NCBI GenBank assembly: GCA_026873275.1
Contig: JANTUC010000005.1
Span: 1,116,001-1,180,000 of the forward strand
DNA length: 64,000 nt
Direction of reading: 5' to 3'
Source: Pseudopithomyces maydicus
Taxonomy: Eukaryota > Ascomycota > Dothideomycetes > Pleosporales > Didymosphaeriaceae
The notes under the pieces are model-generated. The model was not told where the DNA came from and ran no database searches. It saw only the letters and a program-made list of their open reading frames with translations. Below are positions 13,063-23,777 of the stretch, piece by piece; position 1 is the stretch's first letter; the number at the start of each line of letters is the position of its first letter. A program made the position numbers and the translations under genes.

Positions 13063-13839
13063 GGCGATGGTTATGAGTTGATCAGTATCACAGCAAGTAA
13101 ATAGGCAGGTAAAATAATGTTTTTCACGATGAAATTTTAACGGCATTCAAGAAACTCAGTCCTTAAGAAGCCCTACACAGTGCCAGGTGAGTGGGGCTTC
13201 AAAGCACATCACATGACCCGGGTGATACATGCATTCTGCCTATCGCGCGCAAACCACACCAATCTATAGACTTCTATCGCGGGGATTTTCGCAGTATCCC
13301 GAAGTGGGGTGCGGGGCTTGCTTTACTGGAGGCACAAGCCATCGGCTTAAACGCGAGTGTGCCGTCAGTCTTGATAAGGAACCCCGGTAACGGGTGCCTA
13401 CAACCGATGGCAGACGGCCACTAAAACCGTAAGCATTCGAGCGGCGCAATTACGTGTAACTTCACGATCCGTTTATCTACCGACTTGACTGATAAAAATG
13501 AATTCAAAAAGCTTAGGTAAAGCTTGATGAACAGGGAAACGTTGTAATCTGTTTCTCTGGGTCTTCTGTCAGTGATCAGTCTGGAAATGACATGCATCGA
13601 AGAAAGAGACAATGCAACAAGGTCTATTTTACTGTTTGTAAAGGTTAGACATCGTAAACGTTGATTCTATCTGACGTTTCTCATATATAGTTTCTGAAAG
13701 TATGTAATATTTGCAAATCCTATGCTATCAGAATTGAAGACAATGCTAGTTGACGCCGCGCGATGCTTTATGTGAATATTGCAGGAAACAGTAAAATTTT
13801 ACTAACGAAAACTCTTTCGTCTTACCAACGTGCTTCTTG
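13063..13839. promoter_or_regulatory. Promoter region of the cyclic amide hydrolase, rich in HGATAR sites
   Basis: 777 bp without a gene. HGATAR-type hexamers are seen at 13240 (minus, CTATCG), 13274 (minus, CTATCG), 13372 (TGATAA), 13473 (minus, TTATCT), 13490 (TGATAA), 13667 (minus, CTATCT) and 13735 (minus, CTATCA), seven where about two are expected by chance. The right part is AT-rich and also serves as the 3' flank of the MFS gene. Confidence 0.4.
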
Positions 13840-15666
13840 TCAAAAACTGCTGGTTTTTTGAGGGTTTGTTGCTTCGTGTGCCTGTTGGACGGAAGCTGAG
13901 GCAGTTTCTCCCGAAGACTCAATCTTTTCTACCACTGGTGCCTTCGCTTTCAAATCCGTATTTCCAATCCAAGCGCAGAGTACAAGATTTGCCCCTGCCG
14001 AAACAGCATACATAATATAGATGTATCGGATGCCAACAACATAAGAATCGAGGACCAGATCCATCTCTTCCGTGGTGTAGCCCAACTTTGTCAGCGAAAA
14101 TGTGGAGGAGGTAAGATTCTGGAGAATTTCTTTCGTCATGAATGGGAGGTGGGAGAGGCGTGTATCTAATGTGTTCGCCAAGATTGCTCCGGAGATGATT
14201 AGGCCGAATGCGCCACCAATGGTTCTTATGAAATTGCGAAGACCTGTGGCGACAGCTCGGTCGGAATTGCTTCCATTAGCAAGGATTGCAACGAGCGTTG
14301 ACTGCAGTATGTTTCCGATACCCAAGCCCTCCACCAAGAGAATGAGTACAATATGCCAAATTTTAGTTGTGTGGTTGAATGTGCACTTCAAGCCAGCTCC
14401 CAAAGTCCATACCGCAAAGCCTGAAACGACAATCCATAGATAGCGTCCGGTTCTCGACATGATCTGTCCACTGACGATGCCAGTGAAAGATGTCGCCATG
14501 ATGAGCGGTAGAAGAAGGGCACCCGAAACCAAGGCAGAGAGCCCCAGGACCGATTGGAAATAGATAGGGAGGTAGAAAAAGTTTCCGAAAAAGCACATGC
14601 CGGTGAAAAAATTCTGCACGTAGAGCGACCAGCAGTGTGGATATTTGACCAGTCTGACTGGCATGATTGGAATCTTTGCCAATTTCCACTCATACATTAC
14701 GAATGCTATCGCAGTGCAGCCACCCACGGTCAACATTGCGATGACCATTGGCGAATTCCACGCATACTGCACGCCTCCACCGGATAACGGAATGAGTATG
14801 AGCAAGACAGCGGCGAGATTTAGCATGATACCGCCATAATCAATCTTCTTCACCTTCTCTTTATAATCTCCTTTCTCGTACTTGAGAGGGAGGAAGAGAA
14901 AGATGAGTAGTGCAGCAGGGCCGGCAAGCATGGGGACTATCCAGAACACCCAGTGCCATGATACTGAGTCAACAAGGGCGCCACCAACGAAGGGACCAAT
15001 GCCGTTTGCCAGCGCAATAACAGCACCAAAAATGCCTAAGTCATGTTAGCCCGCTCTATACAAATTCCGGTCATCTGGCATACCTTGATACTTCCCGCGG
15101 TCCTGTATGGTAACGATATCAGATACAATAATCATACAAAGGCTGTTAATACCACCACCGCCTATGCCGGCTATAGCGCGAAAAGCGAAGAGCATCTCCT
15201 GATTTCGCGAGAAACCACAGCCAATATCGCCCATTGCCAACAGGGCCAAACACAACAGAAGACAGTTCTTTCTCCCGAATATGTCGGACAGGCGACCGTT
15301 AATAAGCTGGAAGGCGGTAGATGCTACCAAGAAGGAGCTTCCGATCCATGATGTCGCGGCGCCGGTGTTGAGGTCTGATGATATTGCTGGAATCGACGTG
15401 GAGACACTCGTGCTGTCGATGAAGGATACAAAAAGAGCAACTGATAACGCTGGGATCGCGATCAACAATCGTTTTGGCGACAAGGCGTTTGTTTGACCGC
15501 CGATGCTTCGTATGCTGCTGGCGTCGCTCTCTGCTTGAGAAAATTTTGCATCTGGCCCATGTTCATGTGCTGGATCCTGCGACGGGAAACATGTGGTAGT
15601 GCCCTTTTCGATATCTGGTATCCTCTCGACATTTTGTGATGACTCGACCATGGTGCTTTTGGGCAT
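13840..15666 (-). CDS. MFS transporter, DHA2 (14-TM drug:H+ antiporter) type
   Basis: Exons 15666-15084 and 15035-13840, with a 48-bp intron joining DRGKYQ|GIFGAVIALANG, give 592 residues. About 70 polar N-terminal residues precede TM1. Motif D1-like LFVSFIDSTSVSTSIPAIS and motif A GRLSDIFGRKNCLL identify the DHA2 family, whose fungal members export toxins or drugs or move small organic acids and amines. Roughly 14 hydrophobic segments are visible, including the late GLRNFIRTIGGAFGLIISGA. The C-terminal tail is polar and ends in NPQKTSSF. It is divergent from the amidase with 400 bp between starts, so a shared promoter is likely. Possible jobs are export of a toxic intermediate or uptake of a cluster substrate; sequence does not decide. 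Confidence 0.92.
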
Positions 15667-16066
15667 ATTGATGGCGTGAACCGCTCAGTTTACATGTAAA
15701 CATACAAATCTTGGAGGCACGGTCGTTGTGGAGATGCCCGCAAGATGCATCCTTTGCACCCAGAGCCGCCATCGCGTGCATCGGCAGGATTTCTTCCGAT
15801 ACGAAAAGCGTTGTAATGCCGAAGTGTTGTCTCTCAGGGCCAGCATATCCGCCAGCTTTCTCCACCTTTTCTTCGGCATATCGGCAGAACGCTTATCGAT
15901 AAGAGGCGACGACTCCACCTCTACACATGCGTTCCGATAGAGTTCCGAGTACCAAAGTACGTGTAATCGGCACTACTTTGGCATCCATCCAAGATTTCTG
16001 AAGCGTCTTTACCCTTCGTCTTCTTCATCGCTTCGAAAACGCTATCGCTCGTACAACATATTTGCA
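15667..16066. promoter_or_regulatory. Divergent MFS/amidase promoter with a palindromic double GATA site
   Basis: 400 bp. A perfect 12-bp palindrome, CTTATCGATAAG (15892-15903), contains HGATAR on both strands. Further sites are CGATAG at 15935-15940 and CTATCG (minus) at 16042-16047. Sites were found by eye; nitrogen control is inferred. Confidence 0.4.
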
Positions 16067-17445
16067 ATGGAGCCTTTCCGCCTCACTGCGTCACAGGCAC
16101 AGGCCAAATTCAGCGACGGCAGCTTGACTGTTGAGCAATATGCCAAATCTTTGCTCGACCGTGTAGCGGCCCGCGATTCCACCGTTAATGCCTGGGCCTA
16201 TCTTAGCCCAGAGCTCGTACTTGAGCGCGCTCGGGAATTGGATGCGGTTCCACCGGAGAAGAGAGGCCCCTTGCACGGCGTTGCGGTTGGAGTCAAAGAT
16301 GTGATCCTCACCAAAGATATGCCAACCCAATACAACTCTCCTATATACATAGACGATGCGCCAAAGATCGATGCCGCCAGCATCATGACACTCCGGGCGA
16401 ATGGCGCACTAATCTTCGGTGCGTTGACCAATCTGCTCATAGAAGTTCTATCGTGACTCGATATATAGGGAAGACCACAACCACCGAGTTTGCCGCCACA
16501 GTGGTAGGTCCTTCGCACAAAGGCCCTAAAACTACCAACGCCCACGACACGAAGCGAACCCCAGGAGGCTCTTCGTCGGGCAGTGGCGCCGCTGTTGGTG
16601 ACTTGCAAGTACCGATTGGTCTGGGCACCCAAACTGTGGGTAGCACAATCAGGCCAGGATCATTCAACGGCATCTATGCGATGAAGCCTACTTGGAATTC
16701 TATATCGCGAGAAGGCCAGAAGCTATACTCTCTTATTCTTGACACCTTGGGACTTTACTCACGGAGTATCGATGATTTAAAGTTACTGCTCGACGCATTC
16801 CAACTTGTCGACGACGAGCCAGTCGAGAATTTCAGTATCAAAGGTGCAAAATTTGCATTGTTGACACTGCCAACGCCAGAATGGCCAGAACTAGGTCCAG
16901 GAACAGTCGCAGCCATGAAGAAAGGAACCGAGCTATTACGAAAACACGGCGCCGAAGTCGAAGAGATCACGTTGCCCGACGAGTTTCGACCCATGTACAA
17001 GTACCATCTACAAGTGCTGGCCGGTGATGGCCGTGTGGCCTTCCTCCCAGACTACTCTCATTCCAAAGACAAGATGCATCAGTCTCTGCTCGATCATGTC
17101 GAGAACAAAGAGAAGTACACGCGTCGGGACCAGCTAAAGGCTTTTGATGAGCTGGCAGTCATGCGACCAAAGCTGGATGCACTGGCTTCCCGATACTCTG
17201 CCATCATCGCTCCGAGTGTTCTTGACGAAGCACCCCTCGGGCTTGAAAGTACGGGCAATGCGGCTTTCTGTGCTCCTTGGACAGTTATGCATATGCCCGT
17301 CGTTAATATTCCAGGGTTCAAGGGCGAGAACGGAATGCCGATTGGTTTGAGTGTTATCACAGGGCGATATCGCGATCAGTATCTATTGAGGGTATGCCGT
17401 GAAATTGGTAAGTTGTTCGAGGCCGAAGGTGGATGGTCTAGATAG
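16067..17445 (+). CDS. Amidase-signature hydrolase (HxnN-like candidate)
   Basis: Exons 16067-16418 and 16469-17445, joined as ALIFGKTTTTEF, give 442 residues. The enzyme hydrolyses a C-N amide bond by the Ser-cisSer-Lys triad. The catalytic Lys sits in HGVAVGVKDVIL (about residue 78), the cis-Ser in the glycine/serine loop TPGGSSSGSGAAVG, and the nucleophile Ser in QTVGSTIRPGSFNGIYAMKPT. No signal peptide or membrane anchor is seen, so it should be cytosolic. The length is on the short side of the family, with no extra C-terminal domain of the allophanate-hydrolase type. Next to a PuuE/HxnM-like ring-opening enzyme it is well placed to deaminate the linear half-amide, releasing ammonia and a dicarboxylate. 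In A. nidulans the nicotinate regulon pairs HxnM with the amidase HxnN. The assignment is by context, and many amidases of this family have other substrates. Confidence 0.9.
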
Positions 17446-17979
17446 AACTCGTGGGGTACGTTGTTGACCTAAGAGTATGAAGGGGGTTTCTGGGAATCAT
17501 CTGGCCATTTGATGTCTTGTTATATGTACTTGAATTGGATACGATAGCTTATCTGACACGTTTATCCCTGGACCTTAGACTTCAGACCTCCCGTGATCAG
17601 GATAGCACCTGGGCAACTGGAATATATTTGGGTCGTGATATTATCAATGCTTAGCTAGATCTCTGCCCATGGTTTACAAGTCGGTAATTGTTCATGTACA
17701 CCAGTTCATATGCTGCTCAGGTAGGAACAGTTTCTCTTCAATTACGCTTTTGACCAGTCACGCAGCTGCGCATTTTTTACTTCCCACACGAGAACTACTC
17801 GTTCCGATCCAACATGCGATAAGGTGTGTAGCAGTTCCCGCCGCACCGGATGCTCTAGATAATGCTTCGCTGAACAATACAGTACGTGAAAAAGACCACG
17901 AACAATGGTCGCAAAAAAAGTCTCCCCGATCTCGTCACCTGATGGATGAGTAAAATATCGTTGGGCGGAGCATCTCTCG
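17446..17979. other. Intergenic, convergent
   Basis: Between the stops of the amidase and the histidine kinase genes. No gene or repeat recognised. Confidence 0.5.
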
Positions 17980-20146
17980 TCACCCCAGGCCATCGCGCTT
18001 CAAAAAACTCAACAGCAATTCGACCAAAACCTTTCTATCCACGGGTTTCGCGATGTAGCCCGTCATCCCCTTCGCAATGTAACTCTCTGCCTGGCCTTTC
18101 AGTGCATTTGCCGTCATCGCCACAATCGGAATATCCAGTCCTGCACTCCTGATCTCTTTCGTGGCTTGCACACCATCCAGGAACGGCATGTTTACGTCCA
18201 TTAATATTAGATCGTACCGTGGTGAGCCATTGGATAATCTTCCTATCGCCTTGCACACAGCCTCGTTGCCATCAACGGCAACATCGATGCTAGTGAAGCC
18301 CAGTCCTGCAAGTATCTTCAACATGACCTTACGATTTATAGCATTATCTTCGGCAAGGAGAACGCGACGGTTTTGCGCAAGGATGCGAAGGTCGTCAAAA
18401 GCAGGAGTGGGTGACGGATATGACAGGCTTTCGAGCTTGCGTTGGAGAAATTCAACTTGGGCTAATTGCTCAACTTTTTTCAGCTTTACCGTAAACCAGA
18501 AGACGCTACCGGGTCTTTCGGGATTAGAATAAAATCCAATATTGCCGCCCATTAATTCGGCCAAACTCTTACAGATACTGAGGCCTAGCCCGGTGCCTTT
18601 GTATCGTTTTGTAGCGGAGTTGTCGAACTGGGTGAATGGAGTGAAAAGCGAGCCTGCAGCAATGATTGGGACACCAATGCCGCTGTCTTTTACTTTTGTT
18701 GTAATGGTGTAGTAGTCTTGATCTTCCTCTTTCAGCGTAGCTTCTATCCTGACATAACCTTGTTCTGTGAATTTAATGGCGTTTGATAGAAGATTTTGAA
18801 TGATTTGTCTATACCGGAGACTGTCGCCCTCAGCAGCGCTTGGAAGTTTGGAGTCGATGCTCTTTTCGAGGCGAACATTGGGTTTGCATAGTGTTTCGTG
18901 GGTGCGGAATACTGATAGTATGATGTCTGGAATGCTAATGATATCGTGGCTGATGGAGAAACTGCCGGATGCAAGTTTGCTGTAGTCGAGAATGTCGTTG
19001 ATAACTTGAAGTAATACTTCACCTGATTCCTCTATCACACGCGCCAGCTCCAATTGCTCCGGACTAAGGTGTGTATCTAGTAGTAATGTCAGCGCCGCTA
19101 GCATTCCATGCATTGGCGTCCGTATCTCATGCGACATGTTGGCTAGAAACTCGCTCTTGAGCTTCGATGCTTCTTCGTATGCCGCGATCAATTTAGATTC
19201 AGCTTTCTTGCGTTCACTCAGATCTCGAGTGACTTTGCTGAACCCTAACAGTACACCATCCTTATAGACGGGTGTTATGACGACGTTGGCCCTGTACAAG
19301 TCAATTCCTACACATTCTCTCCGAAACTTTGGGGGTCGCGACTTCACATGGTTTACGGATGCAGAACATAGATGGTACATGATCCCAGCATACTCACCAA
19401 AATTTAGAGCCGTCTTTGCGGATTCTCCACCCCTCGTCCTCACACCTCCCATCTCTCAACGCATCACGAAGCTCCCTACCAGGTTTGTCGTTGTCTCGAT
19501 CTTCCTGACTGTAGAAATTGGAGAAGTGCTTGCCAATGATCTCGCTCTTCGTATACCCTTTGAATGTCTGGGCGCCTACATTCCACGTCGCTACATTGCC
19601 CTGGGTATCTAACATGAAGATGGCATAATCCTTGACGGTATCCACCAAGATCTTGAACGTCTCGTTAGTGTATAGCCGCTCCTCGAGCTCTGCTTGCCGT
19701 CTATGAGCTTCGGTCGTATCCTGGACCTCCATCAGAAAGCATCGGATGGTATCATGACGGATGATAGGTATAGTTCGAAGGGTCCAGATGCGGCCATGGA
19801 GCAGCTCGTCGAGCTTGGAGGGGCTGCCTGTATCCTGAGCTATGTGGATCCCTCTGCGGACTAGGGTGTTTGACGGCAGGGTCACTTTTGCGCACAAATC
19901 GTCTATGTGGAGTCCAAGTAGCTGCTCGCGGAATAAACGCCCTGAAACAGAGCAGTAGGAATCCGAGACGTGGGTGACTCGGAGATGGACGTCCAAGACA
20001 AAGGTCGGAATGGGCGTGTAGCGGAAGATGTCCAAGACGAGGCTGTCGTTGCCTACCGCGATGGCGCTACCTTCACCGTCATTCGGTCGCGGGAGAGAGG
20101 CAAAGTCGGACGAAAAGGAAGAGTCCAGTGGAGTGGTCGAGGCCAT
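17980..20146 (-). CDS. Hybrid histidine kinase with two PAS domains
   Basis: Signal-transducing two-component sensor, probably soluble. Exons 20146-19398 and 19291-17980 (106-bp intron, KFW|ANVV) give 686 residues. Order: PAS 1 (about 40-150), PAS 2 (about 165-275, with the tail RKDGSKFWANVVITPVY), HisKA with phospho-acceptor His about 304 (NMSHEIRTPMHG), HATPase_c with the N box NLLSNAIKFTEQG, G1 KDSGIGVP and G2 GTGLGLSICK, and a C-terminal receiver starting VLLAEDNAINRK with acceptor Asp in LILMDVNMP and the late Lys in YIAKPVD. No membrane segment is present. PAS domains usually sense redox, light or small ligands; the ligand here is unknown. Start 20146 is the first ATG (MASTTPLDSS). It may signal through the Ypd1 phosphorelay like other fungal hybrid kinases. 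Confidence 0.93.
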
Positions 20147-20911
20147 GGCGGGGACCACAGAGGCAGGCGATGCCCTGCAGGACCAAGCATCAGGTTTCCT
20201 TACGCGTGCCTGGGGACGCGCGCGTCAAGGAGAAAGTCGTATGATTTTCGCATGGGCAGGCTAGCTTTTTGTGCTCCCTGTCGCCGCTCGTGTGTTGTTG
20301 CTGCAGCTGAGTCTGGACGTGCATGCCCGCGGACATCCTGACCAGTGGCGTACCTGCGTAATTTTGGTGGCAACCATAGCCGTCTACGATAAGACAGGGC
20401 TTTTTATTTAGGTCGTGCAACAGCAGCCGAGGCCGCAAAGCAACTTCATTCAATGGACAGCACGCGGTTCGCGCGCATGAGTGGATCCGTCGACCCCTCG
20501 AGACACATGGCGGAGAGCAAGCGGCCTCTGGAAAAGGCCGTTCTGAGCAAGCTGTGTGAGACAGTGACACCCAAAGAACATTGTCGCAGGCCGATGCAAC
20601 CCCATGACATCATATCCATCTACCTAACGTTCCTGTGAAGGATCGACGCGGCCAGAAGCGTCCAAAACAAGGGTAGGAACAGTTGCTCGACGCATAGTGC
20701 CACGGGAGAGACGCAATCACCAAAGTGCCAACGACATGATGCGGCCCCGGGGGGATACCAATCACACGGTTACCATCATGTACCAGATTTCATAATGACA
20801 ACAGGGACAAGTAAGTTGGACAAGATCAAAAGATAACATCATCCTACCAGTGCAAGCGACGCAGGCCTGTGCGCCATGCTGAAGCTCTACAGAAATTCAA
20901 ATGGAACGCCA
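20147..20911. other. Intergenic, histidine kinase promoter
   Basis: 765 bp upstream of the kinase and downstream of the YTP1-like gene. No gene recognised. Confidence 0.5.
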
Positions 20912-22427
20912 TCACGAGCGAGAGGTCAAAGGCCGTCGCTCTTTATCTTCTATAGGGACCGCATCGTCGTCGTCATCCGAAACAAGACCCTCCAGTTCGA
21001 ACTCCTCTGCATCACGGACCCTTCGGTCAGCTCTTGCGTACCCATTAGTTCGACCATTTGCCCGGGGGTTTCTACGTCACCCTTGGCGTTTTGACCCCAG
21101 GCATAGACAGCGTAAAGATGTATCAGAAGATTTACGACTGATGGAGTCAGTAATGAAGACAACAGGTGGCCATGTCACAGCTTGGGGTAGGCATGCGGAC
21201 TCACAGAGGAAAAGCAAAAATGCGATGCTATACAAGATGAAGACGTAGGATACATGGGTGACATGGGCATCGGCGAGAAGCTGCATCTGTTCCTCGGTGG
21301 CGCCCATGAAGAGAAAGCCGGAGGCATAGAGGAGAAAGGGCGTGAGGTATTGGAAGCTGTTGGGATCGTTCCCATCGGCCGAGAGGGTGTCTTTGTCCTT
21401 GAGCACAAACGAGATTTCTACGATCCTCGCAACGCCAGCGGCCATCAGCGTGTAGCCAAATATGGTGTGGACCATGTTGGAGATGGGAAGGTGCTGCGGG
21501 TGTGCAGACATGCCCCAGCCAGTCAGCAGAATGACGATGCCAGGAATCAGGTTCCTCTTGGGTCTCCCGTCGCGCGTGCGGCTGAGCCAGATGCCCACCA
21601 GGCCAGCACACCACCAGATGATGCCCATGGTGGTGTGCTGCAGGTCGTTTGCGACCCAGGGTCCACCCCAACGATGCTCGGTGAAGGTATTGACGCAGCC
21701 CCATGCTGCAATGACCATCGAGTCAAAAAACTCCTGGCTGCGTCCCGTCCTCCTGAGCCACATTTGGCCGACCAGAAGCAGTATGGTAAGGAGAATGCCG
21801 TAGGCAATGAAGGCGCTGCCCATGATGAAGTGGGCTAGACACTGGCCCATGTGATCGCCGCGACAGTAGCCCATGGAGGCGATGCCTCCCAGCACGAACT
21901 GGACCCAGCTGACGACGGGCATGAGCTTGCCTACCCAGCCGTGGGTCTTGACAACCATGTTCCTAATCTTTCCGTGAATGCCCCTTTCGAGGTGGAGCTT
22001 CAGGTAGACGCCCATGACGACCTGGGCCAGGAGGGTGAACATGAGGGTCGGCACAAACTTGGCGTGGGCGTTGGGCGCGAACTGGCGACCTTTGTGCTTG
22101 TGACCCAGGAAGTAGCCGGCGAGGGCGAGAAGTGAGCCGGTCGTCTGGACGGGAACGTGCCACTTGGAGCGGATGATGCCCAGGACCATTCCGGTAGGGA
22201 ACAGAATGCCCCATGCAACTGCCTGGACGAGAATATGGATCCATAGTATCGAGTCCTGGTCACAGTCAGCGGAGGTGCCCGCCACAGGCAGCATACAGAC
22301 GCACGATAGGGTCGTCGGAAATGGCGTGCCCCTCGGTGATGTTGTCCATGTGATGTTCGTGTGCAGTTGCTGAGGCGAGCAGCAGGGCGGCCAGGGCGAG
22401 GACGCGCATCGTCGGGCGCGTCTCCAT
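20912..22427 (-). CDS. YTP1-like multi-pass membrane protein
   Basis: Exons 22427-22305, 22255-21205, 21137-21081 and 21030-20912 give 449 residues. A signal peptide (MRVLALAALLLASATA) is followed by a His-rich luminal stretch HEHHMDN. About ten membrane helices follow, with FPTGMVLGIIRSKWHVP, HGWVGKLMPVVSWVQ and NTFTEHRWGGPW, the pattern of fungal Ytp1 proteins, which carry a cytochrome-b561/ferric-reductase-like N-terminal domain of unknown activity. Three introns are proposed. The last (50 bp, 21031-21080) is needed to reach the acidic tail AEEFELEGLVSDDDDD. Without it the protein ends in an unrelated basic tail. The role is unknown. The gene is divergent from swi5 with 340 bp between starts; the interval carries (GGC/GAC)n and CCTA-type short repeats. 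Confidence 0.88.
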
Positions 22428-22767
22428 GGCGGTAGGTGGTGTGAGCAGGAGGACGCTCCAACAACAGACGTTTCGCACTAGAAAGAGAGGGTTGGAGGCA
22501 GCACGACGGCGGCGGCGGCGACGACGACGACGACAACCATGGCCCTGGGCCGCGTAGGATCCCACCGGGAAGTCACCGGCCATTCATGCGTCGCGCCTTC
22601 CGCTTACGTCAACGGGCTTAGCTTCCTGCCGTTTCCGACCGAGCCATCGTCAATGCACTACTCCAAGGCTGTAGGGACGCTACCCACGCCGGTGGACACT
22701 GCTTACCTACCTACCTACATAGCTGCAGTACCTACATACAGTACAGTGTAGCCTTGTGGCTTGTGCC
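22428..22767. other. Divergent YTP1-like/swi5 promoter
   Basis: 340 bp. GGC/GAC trinucleotide runs (about 22508-22538) and TACC/TACCTA short repeats (about 22705-22735). No gene. Confidence 0.5.
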
Positions 22768-23271
22768 ATGGCTCCCGACAACCATGTCCCCGAGGTGCCC
22801 GATTCAGAAGACGAGCCTCTAACCGGCCCCAACAGCCCAGCAACAGCTTGGACCCGTCCCACCACAGACCACGTGACCTCTCAGCAGCTGGAGGAACCTT
22901 CCCAATTGACCCCTGCCGCTGAAGAGCTGCTTCTGGCACCGGCGAAGAGCGCCCAAGAAACCACCCTGGCAGAACTCAAGGCCCAGCGAGCTGCTCTCAT
23001 CACATCTCTCGCGGCCGTCCCCGGCATCCAGGCCCTCGTTGCAGCGGCCAACAACCCCGGGGATGCACCCTCCCCACCGCCAGACGATGAGTCCATCGAC
23101 ACCCAAGTCATGGCGGCTGCCCAGGAACTCAACAAGAAGCACATCCGGCTGCTACACGAGTACAACGAGATGAAAGACGCCGGCCAAGCTCTGATGGGTC
23201 TCATAGCCGACCAGCGAGGTGTACGCATTGCCGAGGTGCAGGACGGATTCGGAATTAATGCGAGCGACTGA
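22768..23271 (+). CDS. swi5: Swi5-like DNA recombination mediator
   Basis: 167 residues, no intron. The C-terminal half has the Swi5/Sae3 signature: a coiled coil starting LAELKAQRAALITSL, then KKHIRLLHEYNEMKDAGQ, ALMGLIADQRGVRIAEVQD and a final FGINASD. Swi5 forms a complex with Sfr1/Mei5 that helps Rad51/Dmc1 load on single-stranded DNA in homologous recombination. The N-terminal about 65 residues are acidic and disordered, a common fungal extension. ATG 22768 is chosen over an in-frame GTG at 22756. Confidence 0.88.
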   Translation: MAPDNHVPEVPDSEDEPLTGPNSPATAWTRPTTDHVTSQQLEEPSQLTPAAEELLLAPAKSAQETTLAELKAQRAALITSLAAVPGIQALVAAANNPGDAPSPPPDDESIDTQVMAAAQELNKKHIRLLHEYNEMKDAGQALMGLIADQRGVRIAEVQDGFGINASD

Positions 23272-23777
23272 CTAATGGGGGGCCATTCTTGCATTTGTTC
23301 ATTCATCTTTCGTTGTGGAGGGGGACCTCGGGAGGGGCCTCGTCACGTTTGAGTTTACCAGCTGGAGCCCTTTAGCCCTGGAGGGAGCATGAGATACCCA
23401 AGGCTCGGCGTGCATTCTCCGACGTTCCTGCATTTCAAGTCATGTATAGATCGTTCTTTCCTGTCCATGTATTTTCTGGAGCAATCCACGACGTGTTTTC
23501 CTCTCTGAAACTATTATCATCTCCAGATCCAAGGTTGGTAAGCATCTTTTTTCAGGACCACGACTATGCAGCATTTGGATCGCCCGATGAAGCATGCCGT
23601 CCCAGAATGCTATGATATACCTGACGTCATGGCGCGCTTGGTCACTCGATACAAGCAGGCAACAGCGCTGCCAAGAGCAATCACACAGTTGAATATACCT
23701 ATAGGTTTCCACTTCCTGTGGCATCGCCAAACCCTTCTCCGCGCATTGAACTGTAGCTGCAATCGCACCGCCTCACT
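23272..23777. other. Intergenic
   Basis: 506 bp between swi5 and the SMI1/KNR4 gene. No gene recognised. Confidence 0.5.

Noticed and set aside
17980..20146. Histidine kinase as the sensor of the imide cluster
   Set aside because: Adjacency only; no family precedent for PAS hybrid kinases controlling such clusters.
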